This document shows, piece after piece, positions 52,574 through 60,070 of a DNA stretch of 64,000 nucleotides. The stretch is from Owenweeksia sp965229445 (GTDB lineage Bacteria > Bacteroidota > Bacteroidia > Flavobacteriales > Schleiferiaceae). The stretch's first letter is position 1, and every line of letters starts with the position of its first letter. Position numbers and translations under genes: made by a program. The stretch covers positions 496,001-560,000 of the forward strand of contig OZ245876.1 of assembly GCA_965229445.1 (NCBI GenBank). Reading direction: 5' to 3'. A model generated the notes under the pieces. The model had not been told where the DNA came from and ran no database searches. It saw only the letters and a program-made list of their open reading frames with translations.

Positions 52574-53334
52574 TCGATAATGTCTTTTACAAGGTGGTAC
52601 ATGTGATTTGTCATGAACTGTTTAATTTCCTGTTCTCTATCTCTCCTTTTGGCATAACTGAAGAGTTTGGTGAAATTGATGGCGTAGTTACTTATCGCAT
52701 TTTCGTAAATATGTATCAACTCAGATCCTTGCAGATAGTAGAAAAGCTTTTCTTCGGCAAAGAGATCAACCAGCATTTTTTCGAGTAGGGGAGTAAAGAA
52801 TTTTACTTTTTTCTCGGTTCTTCTTGCAATTGGCGAGCGGGTAATCAGCTTTTTGATGATTACAGGATAGTCGCTCTCTGCGATGTAGAAGTCAATGGCC
52901 TTATCATCTGGGTTCAGGAAAAGCTCATTCCTCAATGAGTCCTTCAATTCATAATACAAAGACTCGATGAAGTCCTTTTCAATCTCAATTAGAATTATTC
53001 TCCTACTGGCCTGGTGTTGGGAAAATTCGTTGAGCCATTCTGTTTCCCAAATGCAATGTTTGGAGTCCTCAAATTTTTCAGTGATTTGTCTCGCGAGCTT
53101 AATTAGTTCTTGAGATATTTCAGGTTTATATTTTGGCTTATATGAGATAACATAAAGACCTCTCTTGAGCGGCCTGATGATGTTTTTGTTTTTCAAGTCA
53201 TAGATCCTCCACCCGAAAGTTCCTTCCTTCAGATCAGGTTCAAAATAACGATAGAAGTCAAAGAGGTCTTGTCTGGTAAAAGACTCTCTGTCCTTAAATT
53301 CTTCAACCAGTCTATTCTCTATGATTTTGGGCAT
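52570..53334 (-). CDS. AbiEi-like antitoxin/regulator (DUF6577-like)
   Basis: 254 residues from the ATG at 53332-53334. An N-terminal winged helix-turn-helix (about 1-70, with FTRQDLFDFYRYFEPDLKEGTFGWRIYDLKNKNIIRPLKRGLYVIS) precedes a domain with many Lys/Glu; DUF6577 proteins have this shape and are coded next to AbiEii-like toxins. AbiEi antitoxins also repress their own promoter, and repeats upstream of this gene fit that role. A longer frame to 53388 lacks features and crosses the operator region. First gene of the defence operon. Confidence 0.85.
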   Translation of the reverse strand: MPKIIENRLVEEFKDRESFTRQDLFDFYRYFEPDLKEGTFGWRIYDLKNKNIIRPLKRGLYVISYKPKYKPEISQELIKLARQITEKFEDSKHCIWETEWLNEFSQHQASRRIILIEIEKDFIESLYYELKDSLRNELFLNPDDKAIDFYIAESDYPVIIKKLITRSPIARRTEKKVKFFTPLLEKMLVDLFAEEKLFYYLQGSELIHIYENAISNYAINFTKLFSYAKRRDREQEIKQFMTNHMYHLVKDIIE

Positions 53335-53346
53335 TCTAATTCCAAA

Positions 53347-53423
53347 TTTTACCAAAAATACAAAATTCTGGTAAATATTTGAAATCAAAAATACGCCAGT
53401 AAACTGAAATACTGGTAAATATT
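53347..53423. promoter_or_regulatory. Operator-like repeats upstream of the defence operon
   Basis: TTTACCA (53348-53354) and TGGTAAA (53369-53375) are perfect inverted arms; CTGGTAAATATT occurs twice as direct repeats (53368-53379 and 53412-53423), 44 bp apart, and CCAGTA/TACTGG arms surround the second. Candidate minus-strand -7 elements TATTTTTG lie at 53353-53360 and 53386-53393. The layout suggests cooperative binding by the AbiEi-like protein to repress the operon. Confidence 0.6.
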
Positions 53424-53518
53424 GGAATTCTTGAGGGCTGGAAGATTTGGCTCTTTTGTAAAGCTTGGATTGCGGGTTGGCTTGAGCGGCTTTGCAAATG
53501 TGCCAAATGCGGGTTGGC

Positions 53519-53536
53519 AGAAATTTTCAAAAATGC
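53519..53536. repeat. Right half of an 18-bp inverted repeat around the defence operon
   Basis: AGAAATTTTCAAAAATGC at 53519-53536 is the exact reverse complement of 42610-42627, so the two enclose the seven-gene operon at a distance of 10.9 kb. The surrounding 40 bp also hold two copies of GCGGGTTGGC (53472 and 53509). Confidence 0.7.
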
Positions 53537-53694
53537 GAAGCGAGGGCTTTTTCTTTTTCCATACTTATTGGTCGTCCTTGTCCGGTTGCACTTTTGGTCA
53601 AGTCGAGTCAGTCCGGTCGTAAAGTCGGTCTGTGCCGTGATATGTCTGTGGTTACTCGCCATTGTCAATATGTCCGTTGTCTTTTTTTGCATGT

Positions 53695-53752
53695 GCCCCA
53701 ACGGCACGGCTAAAAGCAGTGCGGCTTGGTGTTTCGGGTTTTTGGGCTTAGG
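53695..53752 (-). repeat. attC-like element A (3' of the SBBP gene)
   Basis: Contains CCAACGGCACGGCTAAAAG (start 53698) and ends TTTGGGCTTAGG on the plus strand. The 23 bp from 53698 are identical to those at 55681-55703 (element B), and the other end is also shared, while the middle differs. Conserved ends with a variable centre and near-symmetric cores (GTTGGGG / GCCCAAA on the minus strand) recall integron attC sites. No integron integrase is in the window. Confidence 0.5.
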
Positions 53753-53894
53753 TGAAATTTAGCCTAGGCCGTTGCCTTAGCTAATTTAATTCTTTCTGTT
53801 AAGGCTGAGGCCAAGGCGGAATAACTACTTCAAAATGTGATCCTTAGGTAAGATTTAGCATTGAATTTTAGCCATTGTTGGCATTAGTTTTTTC

Positions 53895-55604
53895 TTATTT
53901 CTTTATCACTTTGAAAACATAAGTCGAATTGGAATTGGTAAAAACAGAGACATAATATATACCTGGAGTTGCGTTAAGGTGAATATCAATATGGTTAACG
54001 CTGAAATACTTTTCTTTCAGTACCACTCTTCCACAAGCATCGGTGATATTAACTTTCACGATTTCATGTTTGTTGCCAAGATCTATTGTAAAGCTAGTTT
54101 CAAATGGGTTAGGATATGATAAAGCTTGGACCATCTTCCTGGTCTCTGAGATCCCAATGCTTGAAGCGTTTAGTTTGGCCACAAAACCATCCCAAACAGC
54201 CATGCTCATTAAACCATTGCTATTATTGACCAAGTCAAAAATAAGATCACCTTGGAAGTGGCCTGATAGATACAAGTTGTTGTTTGTATCAATTTTTATA
54301 TCTGATGCATAATCTTTACCATCGCCGCCAATTTGAATTGTCCATTGGAAGTTTCCATTAAGATCTATCTTATTAAGATAAATATCCTCCCAGCTAAGAA
54401 CTCCAATTGAAACATATTCGCTGTCTGAACCAGGATGAAGCTTCGAAGTACCACTAAAGTACCCCGTTGTATATATGTTTCCGTTGTCATCAGTTACAAG
54501 TGAATATCCTACCTCAAGATAAGGAAAACTACCTATTTTTCGGGCCCAAGTAAGCTGTCCTGAAGAATCCAGTTTACTGACAAATGCATCGGTATTTCTT
54601 GTGCTGTCCGTGGAAAGAAATAATGAATCTGGCCCTGGGTCAAAATCAACTTTGCCTGCGAAAGAACCAGTAATGCAAACATTTCCATTATTGTCTACAG
54701 TTACATCTCGACCATGGACATGATCAGGCCCGCTAAATTGGCTTACCCATTGAAAATTACCTGATGAATCCAGCTTTTCAAGAAACGTATCATCGCTGCC
54801 GTTTTTTGATGTCAGCTTGTATTCTGCTGGCCCAGGATCAAAATCGGTAGTGTCATTAAATGAACCAACTAGGTATACATTTTCCGATTTATCCACATAG
54901 ACATTCCAGGCATCTCCAGCGCCAGCTGATTCAATATTCTGAGCCCATATTAGGTCCCCTGTTGTATTATACTTGGCAACGAAAAAATTGTCTCTTAGAG
55001 ATGAATACAATTGTGTAACCGCAGGTCCAGGATCGAAATCCACAGTATCGAAAAATGTTCCGAAGAGGTATATATTTCCGTTATGGCTAGCAGATATGGA
55101 AGTAACTATATAAACGTTGCCATCTCCTATTTGATTGGCCCAGACCAAATTGCCAGAAGGGTCATACTTACAAATAAAAATATCAGATTTCCAATGGTTT
55201 GAAATGAGATTTGTAACTCCAATACTAGGGTCAAAGTCAACTGTATCTGAGAAGTGACCATTTATGTAAACATTCCCCTGAGCATCAACCGCAATTGAGA
55301 AACCCTCATCAGTTTCATGTGCTCCAAAACTATGAATCCACAATAAAGTTCCAGAAGGACTTAGCTTCATAAGGTAGATATCTTCACTTCCTTGAGCAGG
55401 TATTGAATGATAGCCCGTATCTGTGTATACGAATAAGCTGTCACTAAAACTGCCTACAGTAAATATATTGCCGGCTTTATCGAACGCCAATGAACGGCTG
55501 AAGACATTTCCGCTCCCGTATAATTGTTTTTCCCAATCTAAAATCTGTCCCGATACAGTGGGAATAATTCCAAGTAGGAAGAGTATTAAACTTACTTTTT
55601 TCAC
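53895..55604 (-). CDS. Secreted SBBP-repeat protein with T9SS sorting domain
   Basis: 569 residues. A signal peptide (LILFLLGIIPTVSGQ) is followed by repeated beta-propeller-like blades of about 60-70 residues, each with a GNIY/NVYLVGSF-D-FDPGP motif (VDFDPSIG, VDFDPGPAV, TDFDPGPAE, VDFDPGPDS), which are SBBP repeats. A C-terminal T9SS sorting domain ends the protein (SYPNPFETSFTIDLGN...GIYYVSVFTNS). The four blades suggest a surface or extracellular binding protein; ligand unknown. It is flanked by attC-like elements A and B and sits next to, but not in, the defence operon. Confidence 0.9.
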   Translation of the reverse strand: MKKVSLILFLLGIIPTVSGQILDWEKQLYGSGNVFSRSLAFDKAGNIFTVGSFSDSLFVYTDTGYHSIPAQGSEDIYLMKLSPSGTLLWIHSFGAHETDEGFSIAVDAQGNVYINGHFSDTVDFDPSIGVTNLISNHWKSDIFICKYDPSGNLVWANQIGDGNVYIVTSISASHNGNIYLFGTFFDTVDFDPGPAVTQLYSSLRDNFFVAKYNTTGDLIWAQNIESAGAGDAWNVYVDKSENVYLVGSFNDTTDFDPGPAEYKLTSKNGSDDTFLEKLDSSGNFQWVSQFSGPDHVHGRDVTVDNNGNVCITGSFAGKVDFDPGPDSLFLSTDSTRNTDAFVSKLDSSGQLTWARKIGSFPYLEVGYSLVTDDNGNIYTTGYFSGTSKLHPGSDSEYVSIGVLSWEDIYLNKIDLNGNFQWTIQIGGDGKDYASDIKIDTNNNLYLSGHFQGDLIFDLVNNSNGLMSMAVWDGFVAKLNASSIGISETRKMVQALSYPNPFETSFTIDLGNKHEIVKVNITDACGRVVLKEKYFSVNHIDIHLNATPGIYYVSVFTNSNSTYVFKVIKK

Positions 55605-55957
55605 AGGGTTGGAATCGTAATAGTTTAACTGGGTACTTTCTTATCGTTTAAAGTTGATCTTTATTGCTTTCAAATTAATGCCAACGGCACGGCTAAAAGC
55701 AGTAGCGTCCCGCAGGGCGCTATTGCTTATAGGTTTTGTTGGGCTTAGTTGTGTGTCCTGCGTTACTCTAGGATACAATATATGAATTCGTTCATTGAAA
55801 AGAGTGACAAAACTGTAGAAGAGATGAGAGAACCGACCTCTCGGCAAGGACTGATTAGGCAGACTTGTCAAACCACCTAGAGGTGCTGTGTTTTTCAGGA
55901 TATGGTACTGAGCGTCTAGGAAAAGTTAGAGGGTATTGAAAGATATCGATCTATCAG
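55605..55957. other. Intergenic segment between SBBP gene and intron
   Basis: 353 bp. Holds the SBBP gene's promoter region, attC-like element B and a weak hairpin CACCT-AG-AGGTG near 55880. The junction with the intron is at about 55957. No gene was found. Confidence 0.5.
55679..55748 (-). repeat. attC-like element B (5' of the SBBP gene)
   Basis: On the minus strand it runs from GCCCAAC (55744-55738) to GTTGGCA (55685-55679). It encloses an imperfect palindrome (AGCAGTAGCG 55698-55707 and CGCTATTGCT 55718-55727). The minus-strand sequence directly after the core, TTAATTTGAAA (55678-55668), is identical to that after the core of element C. Shares 23 bp with element A. Confidence 0.55.
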
Positions 55958-57687
55958 GTGTGCGTATAAGGAGATGAACGGAAGTGAACCCTTGTAGGTC
56001 TCGATAATAACGTATGGTATGTCAAAATCGAAGGTACAGCGAGCCTGAGAGATAAAGATAAACGACCGTCCTAAAGTTGGTTTATCGACATACGGGATAA
56101 AGAGGGCATGACCTATACTCGGGCTTTTCTACGGAACAGGAGAAGCTATCAAAAAATGATGCAAAGAGAGACGGACGAAAACCTTTAAGGCAAGTCTAAG
56201 AGTATCGAGGCATTTTGATAGTGGCGGATTAACCCATAGTAGCGGAAAGTATCCAAGAAAGTCCCGATGAAAATCGGGATGAGCGAAGGGGTTAACGGAG
56301 TTCAGATTATTTAAACGGACAACTTGAAAGAGGATGATCAGCTTAAATGAATCAAAGACCCAACCCATCGAGAAAGAGGTGGTTTGGTCAGCATTTTTGA
56401 AGGTAAAATCAAAGGGCGGTAGTGCCGGAGTAGATGGTAAAACCATTGAAAAGGTACAGTCGAACCCCAAGAAATACCTGTACCCAATATGGAACAGGTT
56501 GGCTTCAGGAAGCTACCATCCACCAGCCGTAAAACAGGTAGCGATACCAAAAGTAGACGGCACAAAACGCCTATTAGGCATCCCAACAGTATGCGATCGA
56601 ACAGCACAAATGGTTGTTAGAGAAGAGCTAGAACAAATCGTAGAGCCTCACTTTAGTAAAAATAGCTTCGGCTACCGCCCTAAAAAGAGTGCTAACCAAG
56701 CCGTACAGCAATGCAAGGAAAATTGCATGAAGTACAATTGGGTAATTGATTTGGACATTAAAGGCTTCTTCGATAACATCGACCATGAGCTGATGTTGAA
56801 AGCAGTGCGTCACTACACCACCAAGAAACATATTTTGTTATATGTAGAGAGGTGGCTGAAAGCAGAAGTGCTGCAAACCGATGGAACGCTGCGCAAGAAT
56901 GAAAGTAAAGGCACACCCCAGGGCGGAGTAATCAGTCCTGTGCTAGCTAATATTTTCATGGACATCGTGTTCGACAAATGGATGGAGAAGCATTATCCAG
57001 ACACACCTTTTGAAAGGTATGCGGACGATGTAGTGATCCATTGCAATGATTTTAAAGAAGCCTTGAGGCTACTAGAACAAATCAAAGCAAGGTTGAGACG
57101 ATGTAAGCTAGAAGCCCATCGTGAGAAGACAAAGATTGTGTACTGTAAACGGAATCAGAAGTATCACCCACCCTTTAAGGTACAGTACCGCACGTTCGAT
57201 TTCTTAGGTTTTACTTTTAAAACCCGAAGAACGAGAGCCAAGTGGGGACACTTGCAGTTGGTTTACACACCAACGATGAGCAAGAAAGCCTATAAAAGAG
57301 TGGGAGAAGTATTGAGGGAACTCAAACTGCATCGGATGGTACATCTGCAAATACAGGATCTAGCCCATATAGTCGCCCCGAAATTACGTGGGTGGATAAA
57401 CTATTACGGCAGGTTCAGTAAAGTAGGGCTGAAACGAGCGATGCGCCTTTTGAATCACAGGTTGCTGAAATGGGTATTAAACAAGTATCGAAGGTTTAGA
57501 CGAAAGCCAAGAAAGCTAGCGTGGGACTGGTTAAGGAAAGTGTGCAAACATTATCCCAATCTATTCATACACTGGCAGTATGGTTTTCGTCCGTGAGGGT
57601 CTAACTGCGAAGAGCCGTATGATGGGAGACTATCACGTACGGTTCTGTGAGAGGTTTAGGGGTGAAATTCCCCTTTACCTACTCGAC
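55958..57687 (+). mobile_element. Complete group II intron with maturase
   Basis: About 1.73 kb. The likely 5' end is GTGTGCG at 55958 (GUGYG consensus), followed by domain I-IV sequence, the maturase gene, domain V (GAGCCGTATGATGGGAGACT... with the CGTACGG arm), domain VI (AGGGGTGAAATTCCCCT) and a 3' end CTACTCGAC at 57687 (AY consensus). The 5' boundary is approximate. It lies in reverse orientation to the minus-strand genes around it and cuts the 57675-58142 gene. Confidence 0.9.
56334..57596 (+). CDS. ltrA: Group II intron reverse transcriptase/maturase
   Basis: 420 residues. The RT domain has IPKVDGTKRLLGIPTVCDRTAQ, LDIKGFFDNIDHELM, KGTPQGGVISPVLANIFM and the catalytic YADD (229-232). 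The maturase domain X is C-terminal (APKLRGWINYYGRF, about 348-360), ending HYPNLFIHWQYGFRP. No H-N-H endonuclease domain follows, so target-primed mobility would depend on RT alone or on replication forks. The protein splices and mobilises its own intron. The ATG at 56334 fits a short leader inside domain IV. Confidence 0.95.
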   Translation: MISLNESKTQPIEKEVVWSAFLKVKSKGGSAGVDGKTIEKVQSNPKKYLYPIWNRLASGSYHPPAVKQVAIPKVDGTKRLLGIPTVCDRTAQMVVREELEQIVEPHFSKNSFGYRPKKSANQAVQQCKENCMKYNWVIDLDIKGFFDNIDHELMLKAVRHYTTKKHILLYVERWLKAEVLQTDGTLRKNESKGTPQGGVISPVLANIFMDIVFDKWMEKHYPDTPFERYADDVVIHCNDFKEALRLLEQIKARLRRCKLEAHREKTKIVYCKRNQKYHPPFKVQYRTFDFLGFTFKTRRTRAKWGHLQLVYTPTMSKKAYKRVGEVLRELKLHRMVHLQIQDLAHIVAPKLRGWINYYGRFSKVGLKRAMRLLNHRLLKWVLNKYRRFRRKPRKLAWDWLRKVCKHYPNLFIHWQYGFRP

Positions 57688-58142
57688 TTTTCTTTCTCTC
57701 TTTCCCTTTCCCTTTCTTTTTCAATTTGGTCAAGCTTCCAAGAGTTTTCCTTTGACTGGTCATCAATTTTATCGAGTTTATCATTCGAACCTTTGATATC
57801 GTCCTTAATTTCTTTTACGTCTTCGTCCATTTTGAACAAAAGAGTTTCAATTTTGCCCATAGTTATTTGTGACGAAATCATAAAGTATCCACCAATTACT
57901 ACAATCAACCCAATTACACCTGGAATCCAATTTTCTCTTAAATAGTCTTCAAGTTGGTGTTTTAGGCTGACCTTCCTTGACTTATTCGTTGTTGGCTCAC
58001 TATAATCTGGTTTAGAATCGCTAGAGTCCTCAAACTTTAAACTCTCATCTACTGTTGGCTCATAATCTCTCGATTTAATATACCTAGTGTAATAATCTCG
58101 TTCCAAACGATTTTTTGGAGTATGTCCTTTTTGTCTACTCAT
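57675..58142 (-). CDS. Single-pass membrane protein with coiled coil, end altered by the intron
   Basis: 155 residues as read: a polar N terminus, one membrane helix (WIPGVIGLIVVIGGYFMIS, about 91-109), and a coiled-coil tail (KIETLLFKMDEDVKEIKDDIKGSNDKLDKIDDQ...) ending in EREREREKEK. The last residues SSR and the stop are encoded by the 3' end of the group II intron (reverse complement of CTACTCGAC), so the original C terminus was replaced by insertion. It begins 4 bp after the 58147-58860 gene and is co-transcribed with it. Function unknown. Confidence 0.7.
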   Translation of the reverse strand: MSRQKGHTPKNRLERDYYTRYIKSRDYEPTVDESLKFEDSSDSKPDYSEPTTNKSRKVSLKHQLEDYLRENWIPGVIGLIVVIGGYFMISSQITMGKIETLLFKMDEDVKEIKDDIKGSNDKLDKIDDQSKENSWKLDQIEKEREREREKEKSSR

Positions 58143-58146
58143 AGCT

Positions 58147-58860
58147 TTATTTGTCTAGTGAGTAGTTTGAGTTTACCCAATCCAAATACTTTCCTTTATT
58201 GTAGCCTTGCACTTGGTTAGAGAATGTGCTGAATTTGACTTCATGTGCGGATGGAAGGAACGGCTCAAAATATTTTTGATAGTCTATTGACATGAAAAGT
58301 TCATCCCTATCAGATTTCTTACTAACGTTAAAGATCGCATTATGCCAATCATAAATATCCTTTTTGACCATTGACTCTGGTACTGGAAATTTTTTAGAAA
58401 ATCGAAGGTTGATATCCTTAACGCCATCTAAGCTTTGCCCAATCGTCTTTTTAATAAACGATTCACCTAAGGATTTGTCACTAAATAAATAGCGCTTTAT
58501 GAGTCCTAAACGATTTATTTGTGAAATCTTAAAATCTTTTACTATTCCTTGAATAATTTCTTCATCAAATTTTTTGAGTATTTCGTCTTGATCTTCGAGT
58601 TTGAACTTTGGACCAAAATTGATTTCCAAAATGATATTCGAATTGTTGATTAACATGTGGTCATTAGTTGCTTCGTTAATCAATGTTTTCTCGTTTACAT
58701 TGTTATAAACGGTAGGGAATACAGTAGGATTGAAATAAGAATTCTTTGTGTAAAGGATCTTATCTACAATTTCTCCTAGCTTATCTTCAATTGCAAAATT
58801 TGCTCGGAAACGGATTCCAATTGCAATCCCAACAAGAGAATCATTTAAATCTTTTATCAT
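58147..58860 (-). CDS. Uncharacterised protein, TIGR04255-like (tentative)
   Basis: 237 residues with no signal peptide. The N-terminal half reads DLNDSLVGIAIGIRFRANFAIEDKLGEIVDKI...NSNIILEINFGPKF, then DEIQ-type helices and a C-terminal half with KFPVPESMVKKDIYDWHNAIF. The two-part, ferredoxin-like layout recalls TIGR04255-type proteins of unknown function, but I am not certain. It heads a two-gene unit with the membrane coiled-coil protein and starts 14 bp after the core end of attC-like element C. Confidence 0.7.
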   Translation of the reverse strand: MIKDLNDSLVGIAIGIRFRANFAIEDKLGEIVDKILYTKNSYFNPTVFPTVYNNVNEKTLINEATNDHMLINNSNIILEINFGPKFKLEDQDEILKKFDEEIIQGIVKDFKISQINRLGLIKRYLFSDKSLGESFIKKTIGQSLDGVKDINLRFSKKFPVPESMVKKDIYDWHNAIFNVSKKSDRDELFMSIDYQKYFEPFLPSAHEVKFSTFSNQVQGYNKGKYLDWVNSNYSLDK

Positions 58861-59225
58861 CTTTTCATTTTTTATTTCAAATTAAGCCCAACTTGTTGCT
58901 AAACGCAATAGCGTTTATTTATTACGTTTATAAATAGAACGTCCTATTTATAAACACAATAGCGTTACTCAAAGCTAGTAAAGATATCGGGAGCACCGGG
59001 AAGATGTGGATAAGAATGGGGAGAGAAGGAATAGGGAAAAGTTAGTAGAAATGGCTGATTATTATTGATAATTGATCATTTCACTAATCTAAGTTCTTCA
59101 ACAAGTCAATCCAATTATCCAAGGCACTAGGCAGCACGATCTCCGCCTTGCCCAGAGCAAGGTCAATGACATCGGCAAAATTATCCGTCAGGGAGTGCGT
59201 GAACTAGTCAAAAGATGGCTGCTTT
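58861..59225. other. Intergenic region with attC-like element C
   Basis: 365 bp holding element C (58886-58976) and then about 250 bp without recognised features. No gene frame was convincing. Confidence 0.5.
58886..58976 (-). repeat. attC-like element C and strong inverted repeat
   Basis: On the minus strand the element ends in GTTGGGC (58892-58886) followed by TTAATTTGAAA (58885-58875), matching the core flank of element B. Inside are a perfect 12-bp stem (GTTTATAAATAG 58926-58937 and CTATTTATAAAC 58944-58955, loop 6) and a second stem TAAACGC-AATA-GCGTTTA (58900-58917). The other core end is not clear. Confidence 0.5.
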
Positions 59226-59609
59226 CTATTTGTCCCACACAATCCGCAGCACGCGATTATTCAGCTTAACCACCTTCATGATATCCGCTTTCTCACCGGG
59301 GAAATGTCGATCAACTTCTACCGTAGATTTGTTTAGCACACGCCAATCTGCCTGAAAATCCTTGAAGTGAGGCGGCAATTGGCAACCAAACGGGATGCGC
59401 AGCTGAACTTTTCCATTGGCCTGGAAAATCATTCCCTGGCTAAGATCTTCAAGCTCCTGGGCCTTTACAAAACGCAGGGAATTAAGATCCTTGTCTTGCT
59501 GGTGCACCCATATACCCAATAATTGATCTGCCAATTCCTCCTTATTCCTTGCATCTGGAGAAAAGGATAGCAGGATTAAAGTAGTGACAAGAAGGACTAG
59601 ATTTCTCAT
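59226..59609 (-). CDS. Small exported lipocalin-like protein
   Basis: 127 residues from the ATG at 59607-59609 (an ATG five codons upstream is also possible). A signal peptide (LVLLVTTLILLSFSPDA) precedes a mature part that begins LADQLLGIWVHQQDKDLNSLRFVKA, the pattern of lipocalin-like domains. Conserved Trp residues and VVKLNNRVLRIVWDK fit a small beta-barrel. It follows the truncated haemoglobin gene on the same strand and may share its transcript. Confidence 0.75.
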   Translation of the reverse strand: MRNLVLLVTTLILLSFSPDARNKEELADQLLGIWVHQQDKDLNSLRFVKAQELEDLSQGMIFQANGKVQLRIPFGCQLPPHFKDFQADWRVLNKSTVEVDRHFPGEKADIMKVVKLNNRVLRIVWDK

Positions 59610-59638
59610 ACCAATAGTGCGCACAAGATCTATACCAA

Positions 59639-60070
59639 TCAGAAATTCAGCTTGGGCCAGGCCTTTTTAACGTCTTCCGGTCGATGATTCCAGATGACCA
59701 TAAATTGAGCATGCGCCATCCGACGGGCGGCTTCCTTGGCTTTTCTGCCCAGGGCCTCGTCAAGGCATTCATCAATGGTTTCAAACCAGAGCTGTAGCCA
59801 TTTACCGAAGTGTTTTTGATCGGTGGTGTAGTTTAAATTACGATCCATAGCCACGTGCTTTTCCCCAGGGTTCCCCTTAAATAATGCCTTGCCATATAGA
59901 TTGGTTTCCCAGAAGTCTGTTAGCTTTTCGAGGTGTTGCGGCCATTTTTCATCCGGTATGTGGCTGTTGAAAATTGGGCCTAGCATTTCGTCTTGTCTCA
60001 CCTTGGCATAAAAGGCTTGTACCAACCTGCTAATCGCCTCTCTTTTTCCCGCCTGATTCTCAATTTCCAT
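59639..60070 (-). CDS. Group III truncated haemoglobin
   Basis: 143 residues with the 2-over-2 globin fold. The proximal haem His is likely H87 in DQKHFGKWLQLWFETIDE, and the preceding LTDFWETNLYGKALFKGNPGEKHVAM holds the Trp and Tyr-like distal side of group III proteins. Such globins bind oxygen or NO and support detoxification or redox functions. A TAACTTTG (-7-like) element is on the minus strand at 60108-60101, 30 bases before the ATG. Confidence 0.92.
   Translation of the reverse strand: MEIENQAGKREAISRLVQAFYAKVRQDEMLGPIFNSHIPDEKWPQHLEKLTDFWETNLYGKALFKGNPGEKHVAMDRNLNYTTDQKHFGKWLQLWFETIDECLDEALGRKAKEAARRMAHAQFMVIWNHRPEDVKKAWPKLNF

Noticed and set aside
53335..53388. Extended N terminus of the AbiEi-like gene (18 more codons)
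   Set aside because: The extension runs through the operator repeats and has no wHTH features; the ATG at 53334 fits better.
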